From Clostridia bacterium (GTDB taxonomy: Bacteria > Bacillota > Clostridia > Lutisporales > Lutisporaceae): a DNA stretch of 64,000 bases. The stretch is from assembly GCA_029256325.1 (NCBI GenBank), contig JAQSYD010000006.1, positions 1-64,000 on the forward strand, given 5' to 3'. The notes under the pieces are model-generated. The model was given only the letters and a program-made list of their open reading frames with translations. It was not told where the DNA came from and ran no database searches. Of the stretch, positions 51,707 through 61,248 are shown in pieces. The first letter of the stretch is position 1. Each line of letters opens with the position of its first letter. The translations under genes were made by a program, and so were the position numbers.

Positions 51707-52099
51707 GTGAAAAAAATATTGAAAATAGTAGGGCTGGTTTTTATATCTGTCTTTATATTATTGATTGGAGCAGTTTTCGCAATAAAGTCTATGGGATTGT
51801 CAGAAGAATTGCCGGTCATTCAAATTGGTAAGGTAGATTTAAGTAAGATAGAAGATGGAACTTATACCGGAGAATGTTCCGGGGGACTGGTTAAGGCAGC
51901 TGTTGAGGTGCAGGTAAATCAAAATCAGATCGTAGAAATTAAGATCCTTAAGCATGAAAACGGCTTGGGCAAAAAAGCAGAAAAGGTTATAGATGAAGTA
52001 ATCAGACAGCAATCCTTGGATGTAGAGACTGTCAGTGGTGCCACAACAAGCAGTAAGGTTATCTTAAAGGCTGTCGAAACAGCTTTAAATAAAAATTAA
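51707..52099 (+). CDS. Membrane-anchored FMN-binding (flavinylated) protein
   Basis: 130 residues. N-terminal membrane segment (VGLVFISVFILLIGAVFAI), then an FMN-bind domain with DGTYTGECSGGLVKAAVEVQV and the flavinylation motif SGATTSSKVIL near residue 110, where ApbE-type enzymes attach FMN covalently to the Thr/Ser. Such proteins shuttle electrons outside the membrane. GTG 51707 starts one base after the TetR stop, behind AGGAGGAGG. An ApbE gene is not in the window. Confidence 0.88.
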   Translation: MKKILKIVGLVFISVFILLIGAVFAIKSMGLSEELPVIQIGKVDLSKIEDGTYTGECSGGLVKAAVEVQVNQNQIVEIKILKHENGLGKKAEKVIDEVIRQQSLDVETVSGATTSSKVILKAVETALNKN

Positions 52100-52115
52100 A
52101 TGGGGGTTGAATAAA

Positions 52116-52595
52116 ATGAGTATACTAATTGCTTATGCAAGCAAACATGGCTGCACAGCACAGTGTGCAGAAATGCTGGCTGAAAAATTTGATGAAAAGG
52201 TGGATTTATATGACTTGAGGTCTGGAAAGTCTATGGATTTGTCACAATATGAAAAGGTGATTGTTGGAAGCTCAGTATATGTAGGTAAGGTGAATAAGGA
52301 AGCCACTGAGTTCTGTACAAATAACCTGGAAATATTAAAAAATAAAAAAATTGGGTTATTTATATGCGGCTCCCAAGAGGGAGAATCCTTAAAACAAGAG
52401 CTTGCTGCAGCATATCCGCCGGAGCTGCAGTCAAAAGCTATTATTCTAGACTGTTTTGGGGGAGCGTATACATTCGGTAAAATGAGTTTTATGGAGAAAA
52501 CCATCGTCAAAGTCATTGCTAAGACAAATAAGGATACTTCGACAATACAAGAGGATAAAATAAACAGCTTTGCGCAAGCATTAAAAAATGCGTAG
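52116..52595 (+). CDS. Flavodoxin-domain protein (HemG-like)
   Basis: 159 residues. FMN phosphate loop ILIAYASKHGCTAQCAEMLAEKF, then VIVGSSVYVGKVNKEATEF and GLFICGSQEGESLKQELAAAYPPEL. This layout is the flavodoxin_5 family that includes menaquinone-dependent protoporphyrinogen oxidase HemG, but no haem genes are near. ATG 52116 has GGGGGT about 8 bases upstream. Downstream of the flavinylated membrane protein it may donate or accept electrons on the cytoplasmic side. Confidence 0.88.
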   Translation: MSILIAYASKHGCTAQCAEMLAEKFDEKVDLYDLRSGKSMDLSQYEKVIVGSSVYVGKVNKEATEFCTNNLEILKNKKIGLFICGSQEGESLKQELAAAYPPELQSKAIILDCFGGAYTFGKMSFMEKTIVKVIAKTNKDTSTIQEDKINSFAQALKNA

Positions 52596-52622
52596 ACTTT
52601 ATTTGTTTGAGGAGAGTTTGAT

Positions 52623-53525
52623 ATGAGGAATAAGAAAATAGTGACAGTGCTTGTTGTACTTATTGCAATATTGGCGTTTATAGCATCCGCAATTGGGGTA
52701 TTTTCTGGGCAGAATGAAATTGCGGTGGAACGCCAGTATCAATCTATCCGTGGTGAAAGTATAAGCTTATATGGCAAGGGAATCTATCAAAATGATTCAG
52801 TATCGCTAGCAGCGCAAGGTATTGCACAAGATGTTGTAACCCTGATTCTGGGAATTCCAATGCTGCTGATTTCTTTGATTCTAGCAAGAAAAAATCTGCT
52901 TAGGGGAAGGCTCTTGCTATTGGGAACAGTAGGTTACTTTTTATATGCTTATATCTCCTATTCCTTTTTGTGCATGTATAATCCATTGTTTCTGGTATAT
53001 GTAATGCTGATGTCCCTAAGCTTATTTACTTTTATACTATGCATCATGTCCATTGACGTGGAAGCCTTAAAAAGCTCCTTCAGTGCAAGGCTGCCTGTCA
53101 AGTTTATAGGAGGCTTTCAGATATTCATTGCATTTATACTGCTTATGCTTTGGCTTGGGAAGATTATTCCATCGCTTATAAACGGTACAACACCAATAGG
53201 CCTAGAGCATTATACAACCTTAGTCATTCAAGCAATGGATTTGGGAATTATTGTACCTGTTGCTTTATTATCTGCAATACTGCTTATAAAAAGAAGGCCT
53301 TTTGGATATTTGCTGTCCTCTATTGTTATGATAAAGGGACTGACAATGTTAACCGCTATAACTGCCATGATCATAGGTCAGGTTCTTGCCGGGGTTCATG
53401 TAGGCATGGTTGAGATGACAGTATTTCCAATTGTTAACTTGGTTGCGATTTTCTGTTTAGTAATCGTTCTAAAAAATGTTGAAGAAAAAAACTATATCAG
53501 CAAAGCACGAAATTATTCAATTTAA
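52623..53525 (+). CDS. Polytopic membrane protein of unknown function
   Basis: 300 residues with about eight membrane segments; an outer loop after the first (GQNEIAVERQYQSIRGESIS) precedes SVSLAAQGIAQDVVTLILGIPM. No family is recognised with confidence. Position, 28 bases after the flavodoxin gene and before a terminator, makes it the membrane part of the TetR-FMN-flavodoxin operon. Quinone- or haem-binding residues are not evident from reading. Confidence 0.8.
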   Translation: MRNKKIVTVLVVLIAILAFIASAIGVFSGQNEIAVERQYQSIRGESISLYGKGIYQNDSVSLAAQGIAQDVVTLILGIPMLLISLILARKNLLRGRLLLLGTVGYFLYAYISYSFLCMYNPLFLVYVMLMSLSLFTFILCIMSIDVEALKSSFSARLPVKFIGGFQIFIAFILLMLWLGKIIPSLINGTTPIGLEHYTTLVIQAMDLGIIVPVALLSAILLIKRRPFGYLLSSIVMIKGLTMLTAITAMIIGQVLAGVHVGMVEMTVFPIVNLVAIFCLVIVLKNVEEKNYISKARNYSI

Positions 53526-53545
53526 TAGGAAAAATATAAAATAGT

Positions 53546-53582
53546 AAATCCCCTAAGATAGTAATTCTATCATAGGGGATTT
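53546..53582. terminator. Bidirectional terminator after the flavin module
   Basis: AAATCCCCT with inner AGATAG pairs with CTATCAT-AGGGGATTT, between convergent genes. Confidence 0.8.
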
Positions 53583-53594
53583 ATTGCTTTCATT

Positions 53595-55010
53595 TTAAAT
53601 CAGTTTTTTTACTGTGAAATTATCTTCTAACAGGGTCCAATTTTGCGGATATGGGTATCCCAAAGCCCAATAGCTGATTCCGGCTAAACCATAGCTTTTG
53701 ACTGTGTCAAATTTTGCCTGAGCGCTGCGGGCATCCTCAAACCAAACCTCGTGCATACGCCCTAATACGTCCATATAACGATAGAAGGGGGATTGAGATA
53801 CAGCATCATATTGAATATTTGCATTATACTGTGCAGCTCTGGCAATTGCCTCTTGAACACTGAAGGTTTGTGCTTCTTGGCCTTGAATATGAGGCAGGAG
53901 CCAATCTCTCGCATAGATCTGGAAGCCAAAGTATATTTTTTCCTTAGGCATAACAGTTAGAGCATAATCCAACACACGTTTTATTTGGTTTAGTGGTGAA
54001 ATCGCTTGAGGTGGACCTTTACGCCATCCCCATTCATAGGTCATTAAAACCACAAAATCTGCAATTCTTCCATGAGCTTCGTAGTCATGAGCCTCATACA
54101 GCAAACCGAGCTGCTGCCCACTCACCTTTGGGGCTAACGCTGTAGATACAAAGAAGCCTTCTGCATGCAGACGATCTACAGCCTTTTGCAGCAATTGGTT
54201 ATAGGGTTCTCTATCTATCGGAAGAACATTTTCAAAATCTATATTTAGACCTTGATAGCCTTTTTGTTTCATGATAGTAATGATATTTGCTAATAGTTGA
54301 TCAACAATTTCGGGATTTGTCAGCACAATATGGGCTAGGTTTTCCCCTTTGGCGGTAGAAGTAAAATTCGTAATTGACATCATAGGCACAACTCTTTCTT
54401 CCAGCGCAGTCTGTATTGCCTCATCATCCTTTATTGGCTGAAGTGTGCCATCCTCCCTAATCAAGTAAGCAAAGGGGCTTAAGTAGGTCAAGTGCTCTCC
54501 ATCCTGTCTTACGATAGGTATGGCACTTTCGCCCAATAAATAAATATAGCCATTCACATCAATGACGGGTCTCGATTTGCGTGGTATGACCAATACTGTT
54601 CCCGGATAAACAAGATTAGGATTCTGTATGTCATTTACCTTTAATAATTCTGATAAGGAAACAGCATACCTTTGAGCAATTTGAGACAATGTTTCACCAT
54701 ATAGAATGCGATGGCGTCTGGCGGGTATATATAGAGAAAGCCCAGGGTAGATATTATTTGGATTTACAATCTGATTGGACTGAATAATGGACTCTATGGT
54801 AGTGCCATAGATTTGAGCAATTCGCCATAGAGTTTCTCCGGGGATGACGGTGTGGAAAACATCCTCTGTTGGTATGATGATGGATTGTCCGATAACTAAT
54901 TGATTTGGATTGGGAAGTCCATTTACTTCAATCAATTTTGGCATACTGACTCTATAATTAGCAGCAATTCTCCACAAAGTATCACCGGGTTTAACCACAT
55001 AAATAAGCAT
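53595..55010 (-). CDS. LysM x3 - GH18 spore cortex-lytic-type hydrolase
   Basis: 471 residues. Three LysM domains (YVVKPGDTLWRIAANYRVS; HTVIPGETLWRIAQIYGTT; HRILYGETLSQIAQRYAVS) fill residues 1-145; then a GH18 domain with the catalytic strand GLNIDFENVLPIDR (about residue 270) and GISYWALGYPYPQNW near the end. The pattern matches SleL/YaaH-like N-acetylglucosaminidases acting on spore cortex or vegetative wall during germination. No signal peptide, as usual for these coat-associated proteins. ATG 55010 has AGGAGGG 8 bases upstream; upstream in-frame starts lack one. Confidence 0.92.
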   Translation of the reverse strand: MLIYVVKPGDTLWRIAANYRVSMPKLIEVNGLPNPNQLVIGQSIIIPTEDVFHTVIPGETLWRIAQIYGTTIESIIQSNQIVNPNNIYPGLSLYIPARRHRILYGETLSQIAQRYAVSLSELLKVNDIQNPNLVYPGTVLVIPRKSRPVIDVNGYIYLLGESAIPIVRQDGEHLTYLSPFAYLIREDGTLQPIKDDEAIQTALEERVVPMMSITNFTSTAKGENLAHIVLTNPEIVDQLLANIITIMKQKGYQGLNIDFENVLPIDREPYNQLLQKAVDRLHAEGFFVSTALAPKVSGQQLGLLYEAHDYEAHGRIADFVVLMTYEWGWRKGPPQAISPLNQIKRVLDYALTVMPKEKIYFGFQIYARDWLLPHIQGQEAQTFSVQEAIARAAQYNANIQYDAVSQSPFYRYMDVLGRMHEVWFEDARSAQAKFDTVKSYGLAGISYWALGYPYPQNWTLLEDNFTVKKLI

Positions 55011-55246
55011 TAACAACCCTCCTTTACTGCATCTTATTTCTAATTTATGCTTCAGGTGTAAAAATGTGATAGTGGTATATAGAAAATTACCAAGCAGCAT
55101 ATTAATAATATTGAAAAAATATTATTAATATGATATTGACAATAGTGTGTGGCGTACAGTATAATGGATTTAGATGGAAAATATAGTAAAGAGTCCTGAA
55201 CAAAAAATAAACGAAGTTTTGCTGTGAAAATTAAGGAGTTGTTAAA

Positions 55247-55600
55247 TTGGAAAGTAAAAATACAGATGCATTGTTTGACAGTCTTGTACTGGAGCTAAGG
55301 CGCGGAACGATCATCATAAGCGTATTGAGTCAGCTAAAGAAACAGCAATATGGCTATTCGCTTATTGTACGGCTTCAAGAAAAGGGAGTTGAAATAGATG
55401 CCGGAACCTTATATCCCTTGCTTAGAAGATTAGAGAAACAGGAGCTTTTAGAAAGCAACTGGGATGTAGAAAGTGCAAAGCCAAGAAAGTATTATAAGCT
55501 TAGTGCTTATGGAAATACAATTTATGATAAGTTATGTCAGCATTGGACGGAAATGGTTAGAAAAATGGATCAATTGATGAATGAGGAGGGTGTGAATTAA
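55247..55600 (+). CDS. PadR-family regulator
   Basis: 117 residues. Winged helix with LRRGTIIISVLSQLKKQQYGYSLIVRL, DAGTLYPLLRRLEKQELLES and RKYYKLSAYG are the PadR signature. TTG 55247 is the start, with AAGGAG 9 bases upstream. It is adjacent to the HAAS-domain gene, the usual arrangement in which PadR and its membrane partner share control. Confidence 0.92.
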   Translation: MESKNTDALFDSLVLELRRGTIIISVLSQLKKQQYGYSLIVRLQEKGVEIDAGTLYPLLRRLEKQELLESNWDVESAKPRKYYKLSAYGNTIYDKLCQHWTEMVRKMDQLMNEEGVN

Positions 55601-56593
55601 ATGAATCTGATCGACAGATATGTATACGCAGTTACAAAAGGTTTGCCTTACAAGCAAAGAGAAGATATAGCAAAGGAAATAAGGACACTGATAGATGATA
55701 TGCTTGAGCAGCATCAAGAAGATGTACCCTATGAGGAAAAGGTTAAAAGAGTATTATTGGGCTTAGGGGATCCAGAGCTGCTGGCAGACAGCTATAGGGA
55801 GTCAAAAAGGTATTTAATAGGACCGCAAAACTTTGAAAGCTACTTTTTTATATTAAAAATAGTATTGGGCGCAGTGTTTTTAGGCATCACAATTGCAACA
55901 GTAGTAGGAAGCTTCTTTGAACCGCAGGAAGGAATAATTGGCATCATAACAAGTTACTTGGCGATCTTATTTTCAGCTCTGATGCAGAGCTTCGCTTGGG
56001 TAACAGCAGCCTTTGCAATAGCAGAATACAAAGGAGTTAACCTCTTGGATAAAAAGGATATTAAAGAGGGCTGGAGCATAGCAGAACTGCCGCAGCTTCC
56101 CGAAAAGGATGCAGCAATATCCAAGGTAGAAACAGTCTTTGCAATTATATTCTCAACTATTTTTATAAGTATAATTTTGTTTGCTCCACAGGCTTTTGCT
56201 GCGTACATCAGTAGCAGCCCAGGCAATACAATCGTAATTCCGGTTTTCAATATTGAAGTTTTAAGTCGGTTTAAGATACTGTTCGTTGCCATATTTATAT
56301 TAGGAATACTAAAAGAAGCCCTCAAATTTTATTATGGAAGATGGACACTGAAGCTTTCCATTCCGGTAGTAATTTTAAGTGTAGCTTCAGCAGTATTGAC
56401 GATATCGATATTTGTAAATCCTGATATTTGGAATGCAAATTTTGCACTAGAGGTAATGAAGCATTTTGAGATAAACATTGGCGAACTAAATATGTGGAAT
56501 AGTCTTAAAACCGGATTGATAATCGTAATTATATTGTCTACTTTAATAGAAATAGTAACATCGTTGTATAAAGGCATAAAATATAACCAATAA
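55601..56593 (+). CDS. HAAS-domain multi-pass membrane protein
   Basis: 330 residues. Residues 1-70 form the helical HAAS (DUF1700-like) domain, DRYVYAVTKGLPYKQREDIAKEIRTLIDDML and LGDPELLADSYRES; then about five membrane segments with few conserved polar residues. Linked to PadR regulators across Firmicutes; role in envelope or sensing unclear. ATG 55601 starts at the PadR stop codon. Confidence 0.85.
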   Translation: MNLIDRYVYAVTKGLPYKQREDIAKEIRTLIDDMLEQHQEDVPYEEKVKRVLLGLGDPELLADSYRESKRYLIGPQNFESYFFILKIVLGAVFLGITIATVVGSFFEPQEGIIGIITSYLAILFSALMQSFAWVTAAFAIAEYKGVNLLDKKDIKEGWSIAELPQLPEKDAAISKVETVFAIIFSTIFISIILFAPQAFAAYISSSPGNTIVIPVFNIEVLSRFKILFVAIFILGILKEALKFYYGRWTLKLSIPVVILSVASAVLTISIFVNPDIWNANFALEVMKHFEINIGELNMWNSLKTGLIIVIILSTLIEIVTSLYKGIKYNQ

Positions 56594-56635
56594 AAATAGA
56601 GCTATGGACCATAAGGATCCATAGCTCTATTTTTA
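56592..56635. terminator. Bidirectional terminator between HAAS and rubrerythrin genes
   Basis: An A-rich arm ending TAGAGCTATGGA pairs with TCCATAGCTCTA followed by T residues. Confidence 0.85.
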
Positions 56636-56640
56636 AACTC

Positions 56641-57195
56641 TTAGAAAGATTTAAATACATCCTTTTTTACTCCGCAGATTGGGCAATGATCAACATGGTC
56701 TCCAATTTCAGTAAAGCCGCATATAGGGCATACATATATTGCTTCGGAGCCAATGTCTTTGCCATCCTTAGCAGCATTTTGAGCATCCTGGAATAGTTTT
56801 GCATGTATTTTTTCCGCTTCCAAGGCATAATGGAAGGACTTTTGTGCATCCTTCTCTTCTTGAAATTTAGCTGTTTCAAGATAAACAGGATACATTTGGT
56901 CAATCTCGTGAAGCTCACCATTTATAGCACCCTGAAGGTTTTCAACGATACTTGTATGTCCAAATACTGCTCCGGCTGCAACAGTACTATCACCGACTTG
57001 CTGCTTAAGGACATTAAAGTGATTTTTTGCATGAGCCCATTCTGCATAGCCCACCCCTCTAAATAACCTTCCTATATTGGGGAATCCCCCTTGTTCTGCC
57101 GAGTCTCCCCATATTAAATATCTCATATGAGCCATACTTTCTCCGCCATAGGCAGAGCGCAAAAAATCTGCAGTCATTGCGTTGTTTACCGCCAT
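56641..57195 (-). CDS. Rubrerythrin
   Basis: 184 residues. Ferritin-like diiron domain with ESMAHMRYLIWG, EWAHAKNH, GELHEIDQMYP and EAEKIHAKLF, and a C-terminal rubredoxin domain with CPICGF and CPICGV. It reduces hydrogen peroxide in anaerobes using NADH through rubredoxin-type donors. ATG 57195 follows AAGGAGATG; a longer frame (57267) has none. Single gene, on the minus strand. Confidence 0.95.
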   Translation of the reverse strand: MAVNNAMTADFLRSAYGGESMAHMRYLIWGDSAEQGGFPNIGRLFRGVGYAEWAHAKNHFNVLKQQVGDSTVAAGAVFGHTSIVENLQGAINGELHEIDQMYPVYLETAKFQEEKDAQKSFHYALEAEKIHAKLFQDAQNAAKDGKDIGSEAIYVCPICGFTEIGDHVDHCPICGVKKDVFKSF

Positions 57196-57427
57196 CGATA
57201 TCATCTCCTTAAAAATCTTATACTCATATATATTATTGCTTAGGAAACAAGTATTCATTCTGTTCAAATAAATATTTATGGATAAATATGGTTCTATGAA
57301 AGGAAGGGCTATAATTAAAATACAGGTATTGATTTTGTGGAGTGGGTATGCCTAAATCGAATTTGGAAAAATGAGGGAAAAGTGGTAAGATGATATTATA
57401 GAAGATGTAATAAAGGAGGCAGTACAT

Positions 57428-59071
57428 ATGGAATCCATAAGAAGCCTTTTCAAAACAAGAAAAGGGGTTTTTATACTTGCAGTATTGTTATTCATAATCT
57501 TGATAGTCAGTATAGCAATTTATATTTTTGCCACGGGTAGGACTGAGAGTAATGCCTTAGAGCTGTCCTATCATGCAGAAGAACTTTTGGAATATAAGAC
57601 AGCTTATGTTGGTGACAACAGTAAGGTAGTAAATTTGATGAGTAGGTTGCCCTATGGTGAGTTTCTTGCAAGTACTACGCTTCAAACTAAAATTGCTCCC
57701 TTTGTTATTACGGCGGAATATACTTTTGAACCTCTAAGCTTTGACAAGGAGCAATTGAAGGCAAAGCTTTCTAACAATGCGGCAGTGGTATTCTCCTTAA
57801 TTGAAAATGCGGATGTTATTCTGTATAGAGCAGATGTTGGAGGAGAAGTTACCACCTACGACTTTGCAAGAGTAGAATTTGAGAAAGAGTATGGTGTAAA
57901 GTTGTGGGATCTCTCGAAGGATGCAGAAAGCTTTGAGAATTTCTTGCAAAGCTTGGTGTTTAAGGTAGGTACTTTTCCGAAAAAATATTCTTTGGCGATG
58001 TCAAGTGCACCAGGCATACAGCTTACAACTTTTTACTATGGAGATGCTGATATTGACAAGGTGCACTACTCCACAGATGGAGGAATTCTTTTTACTTGGG
58101 ATACCAGCTCCGGAAGAATATCAAATGGCAAGCAAGAAATAGAGATTCCTTATGGTTTAGAAGCATATTGGTCCCCTTTATCTGCCAATACAAAAGAGCT
58201 TAGTAAAGGAGATCATATTGTAACGATTGCATTATATGATAAAAATGGCAATAGCCTAGGAAAAAAGCAGATCGTAATCACCAGTGACGATAATTTCAGC
58301 TATGCAGTGAAGCCCTCTTTGGGTATCATCATAGGCATGAATAAATCCGAAGAAAGGGCTAGAAGTATAGAGGAGGCAATTCGCCTTGCAATATTGGCAA
58401 GGGGAGGAGCCTATCGTTCTGGGGAAACTGCAACAGAAGGGCATATCATACTGGAAGTGACGGAGGATGGTCCTCAAATTAAGGTTTATACAATAGCCAG
58501 CTATGGAGCTTTTGGATTTGAAAATGGTGTATTTACTAAAATAAGTGGAAGTGGTGCAATACCAACGGTGATTACCCTAGGAAAAAGCGAAGAAGGACAT
58601 CATGTTTTACTGGAATATAAAGAACCGCTGGATGGCGCCGGATATACGGATTCAATAAAAAAGATGTTTCCCAGTTGGCTGCAGCAGGAAGTCCTTGCCG
58701 CCCAACACTATTATTCAAACCTTGCGGAGCAGCAAGAAGAACAGGCAGCTGATTATTTAAAGAGTATTGGAAGAAATGCTGAGGTGCGTGCAGCTCATGT
58801 GAACAAGGTGCTTGCAAATATCAATGTGGAAGCTTCAAACAAACTCTTCTCAGAGCTGGGCAAGTATGATGCCTTCATAAATACCTGCCCCTATTGGATA
58901 GGTACTATAGAGCAAATTGAAAACGGAGTAAGATACATCTATGAAACGTCTCAAGAAAAAACCAAGGATGGGTATGATCTTGTGATTTTTAAAAAAATGA
59001 ATCAAGACGGAACTGTAATTAAAGAAATTAAATACAAAATTGTAGGAAGTGAACCTCAGCTTATCGAATAA
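57428..59071 (+). CDS. Membrane-anchored DUF4825-like protein
   Basis: 547 residues. One membrane segment near residues 14-36, then a large extracytoplasmic region. LLEYKTAYVGDNSKVVNLMSRLPYG closely matches the DUF4825 pattern; the same stretch is followed by a strand-rich domain (FEPLSFDKEQLKAKL), a middle part and a C-terminal domain with NTCPYWIGTIEQIENGVRYIYE. No enzymatic motif is evident. ATG 57428 has AAGGAGG upstream. Related proteins lie near sigma factor/anti-sigma pairs in other Firmicutes; none are here. Confidence 0.8.
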   Translation: MESIRSLFKTRKGVFILAVLLFIILIVSIAIYIFATGRTESNALELSYHAEELLEYKTAYVGDNSKVVNLMSRLPYGEFLASTTLQTKIAPFVITAEYTFEPLSFDKEQLKAKLSNNAAVVFSLIENADVILYRADVGGEVTTYDFARVEFEKEYGVKLWDLSKDAESFENFLQSLVFKVGTFPKKYSLAMSSAPGIQLTTFYYGDADIDKVHYSTDGGILFTWDTSSGRISNGKQEIEIPYGLEAYWSPLSANTKELSKGDHIVTIALYDKNGNSLGKKQIVITSDDNFSYAVKPSLGIIIGMNKSEERARSIEEAIRLAILARGGAYRSGETATEGHIILEVTEDGPQIKVYTIASYGAFGFENGVFTKISGSGAIPTVITLGKSEEGHHVLLEYKEPLDGAGYTDSIKKMFPSWLQQEVLAAQHYYSNLAEQQEEQAADYLKSIGRNAEVRAAHVNKVLANINVEASNKLFSELGKYDAFINTCPYWIGTIEQIENGVRYIYETSQEKTKDGYDLVIFKKMNQDGTVIKEIKYKIVGSEPQLIE

Positions 59072-59117
59072 TTTGTATATGAACGAGCCTGCTGGAATTC
59101 ATGAATGATTAAAAATT

Positions 59118-59154
59118 AAAACCACTATTTAACCTTGATTAAATAGTGGTTTTT
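59118..59154. terminator. Bidirectional terminator between DUF4825 and M14 genes
   Basis: AAAACCACTATTTAA with TTAAATAGTGGTTTT, perfect 15-bp stem and 6-base loop. Confidence 0.85.
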
Positions 59155-59158
59155 CATT

Positions 59159-60430
59159 TCATATAATGGGTGACAAAAGCATTACTTCCTCGTTTTCACG
59201 ATAAATTGTATCAAATTGTGATATTGGCACAGGATTACGGCCAATGCCCGCTTCTATGGTATATCCAGGTCTTCTGTAGACTTCTACGAACCAATCTTTA
59301 TAGCCTGCATAGGCAGCCTCGTAAGGCACATTGGCAACGGTATACCCGGTGATGTTGGAAAAAATCTGAGCAATCTGCAATGCTCTAGGAGGCTGTATGC
59401 CTTTATATAACCAGTAGATTACCCTGCCTTGTGTATGATATGCGATAACCAATTTGAAATTGTGCTGCCTTGTAAAATTTACTAGAGCTTGACTTTCAGG
59501 CTCTGATAGGGGGGCAGGACCGCCATATCTGGTAGGAGCCGGACCGGTTACACCTAAGGAAGGCTCTTGATTTTTTGCTTCCTGCCAACTGGCGGGATAA
59601 TTTCTGTTTAAATCAACACCCCGTGTATTTGCCTTCCATACTTGAGAAAAGGGTAATCCGGTATTGTTCCAGCGAAGCAAATCAGTATAATAGGGATTGC
59701 TTGGCTGTGGTCCGTCTAATGCAATATTTACACCATCGGGATTCACCATTGGAATAATATAAATGCTGCTGTTTCTGAATAGCTCTCGTATGTCATAGCC
59801 TTGAATTTTTGAGCCTGTTGCGTATGCACGGGCGTAGTTTTCTATAAATTTCATCAGCAAAGGGGTCGTGATCCACTCGATTCCGTGATGGGAGCCATTG
59901 TAGAATACTTCTATAGGGCCGGTTCCTAATCTGATGTAGTACAAGTTTTTACCCAATACACTTTTGCCGGCTACACCCACCTCTAAGAAGGGATAGCGTG
60001 CTTTTAAACCTCTAATATCTCTTTCCATGATTTCATACGTATAATCAACGTCTGTAAATACTACATCTATGCCATAGGGAACTGTTATTTGCTGTCCTAT
60101 TTGCAGATTTGCCGGGTTCAAGCCGGGATTTGCTGTAAGTACAGCATTAAGCGTAGTGTAATAACGAGCAGCAATTTTATAAAATGTATCCATAGGTCGT
60201 ATGGTATAAGTGTCATAGCCTACTAAAAAACTCTCGAAAAATTTGCTGGTAGAAGGACCTACTACACCGTCAGGGGTTAAACCATTATCCCGTTGAAACT
60301 CTATAACTGCTTGCTGGGTTTTTGTGCCGAAAACGCCGTCAATGGCTCCGGGATCATAACCGATTTTGCCAAGCAGACTTTGCAGCAGCTTAACCTCAGT
60401 ACCTCTAGATCCCAATCTTAATACTTCCAC
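59159..60430 (-). CDS. Peptidoglycan-binding/LysM/M14 metallopeptidase (gamma-D-Glu-mDAP type)
   Basis: 423 residues. A peptidoglycan-binding helix domain (residues 1-70, LLQSLLGKIGYDPGAIDGVFGTKT), one LysM (TYTIRPMDTFYKIAARYYTT), and an M14 carboxypeptidase domain. Zinc ligands are H and E of HHGIEW and the His of VIAYHTQGR; the catalytic Glu is in TIEAGIG. This is the layout of LytG/YqgT-like enzymes that cleave the gamma-D-glutamyl-diaminopimelate bond. Start GTG 60430 has GAGGTGA immediately upstream. Likely cytoplasmic or spore-located, since no signal peptide is seen. Confidence 0.92.
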   Translation of the reverse strand: MEVLRLGSRGTEVKLLQSLLGKIGYDPGAIDGVFGTKTQQAVIEFQRDNGLTPDGVVGPSTSKFFESFLVGYDTYTIRPMDTFYKIAARYYTTLNAVLTANPGLNPANLQIGQQITVPYGIDVVFTDVDYTYEIMERDIRGLKARYPFLEVGVAGKSVLGKNLYYIRLGTGPIEVFYNGSHHGIEWITTPLLMKFIENYARAYATGSKIQGYDIRELFRNSSIYIIPMVNPDGVNIALDGPQPSNPYYTDLLRWNNTGLPFSQVWKANTRGVDLNRNYPASWQEAKNQEPSLGVTGPAPTRYGGPAPLSEPESQALVNFTRQHNFKLVIAYHTQGRVIYWLYKGIQPPRALQIAQIFSNITGYTVANVPYEAAYAGYKDWFVEVYRRPGYTIEAGIGRNPVPISQFDTIYRENEEVMLLSPII

Positions 60431-60495
60431 AGTATCACCTCAAAACAAAGATTTACTATCATAGTATTATTTACATGCATATAATGTTACGATAA

Positions 60496-60533
60496 ACAAA
60501 AAAAGAGTCCCATACCGATGTATGTGACTCAAA
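60496..60533 (-). terminator. Terminator after terC
   Basis: On the minus strand GAGTC/GACTC and CATAC/GTATG stems (one mismatch between) end in a T run. Confidence 0.75.
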
Positions 60534-60549
60534 TCTAAGGTAAATAGGA

Positions 60550-61248
60550 CTAGTTTTCGATATCTATATCAACTTCAGGAATTTTGATTTGGTTAACCCT
60601 ATAAAAGCCATATCCAAGAACTACAGCTGCCAGCAACCATGACAAAATAACTGCGATCATATGACTTACATAAGGCAATAGCAATCGATCCTCCAATATC
60701 ATTGAAAGTGCAGTATGCATTAGAATGGCACCGCCAATATAAATAGTAATTTTATGCTTTTTCATTAAATCAGCAACAAATTGACTTCCGAAGAATATAA
60801 TAGGTATATTTATCATCACACCCAATGCTATAAGGCTTGTACTTCCATGAGCAGCGCCTGCTATGGCTAAAACATTATCCAGTCCCATGCTTATGTCAGC
60901 AAGTATTATACTAACTATTGCTTTCCAAAAGCTGCCTTCAGACTTAACATTAGCGTCCTCCTCCTCGGCATCTTCATTAATTAAGTCCCAAGTAATTTTA
61001 AGTAATAATATACCGCCTACCAGCTTTATGGGCAGCCATTCAACATCCATTATTACAGTGAGTATTGAAGCAAAGAATATGCGGATTAAAATGGCACCGG
61101 ATATTCCGATGATACTAACAAGCTTGGCCTTCTTCGGATCAATATTTCTAATAGCCAATGCGATTACGCCTACATTATCTCCCGATAAAACTATGTCTAG
61201 TAAAGCAATTTGAACAATAGGTAAGAGAACATTAATCACGCCGTCCAT
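60550..61248 (-). CDS. TerC-family membrane protein
   Basis: 232 residues, seven membrane segments. Motifs ALLDIVLSGDNVGVIALAIRN near the start and ADISMGLDNVLAIAGAAHGS in the middle, each with the conserved D-N pair, define the TerC/YjbE family. YjbE-type members export manganese in Bacillus. An upstream manganese riboswitch (yybP-ykoY) was looked for and not recognised. Divergent from the LysR gene, 346 bases away. Confidence 0.9.
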   Translation of the reverse strand: MDGVINVLLPIVQIALLDIVLSGDNVGVIALAIRNIDPKKAKLVSIIGISGAILIRIFFASILTVIMDVEWLPIKLVGGILLLKITWDLINEDAEEEDANVKSEGSFWKAIVSIILADISMGLDNVLAIAGAAHGSTSLIALGVMINIPIIFFGSQFVADLMKKHKITIYIGGAILMHTALSMILEDRLLLPYVSHMIAVILSWLLAAVVLGYGFYRVNQIKIPEVDIDIEN

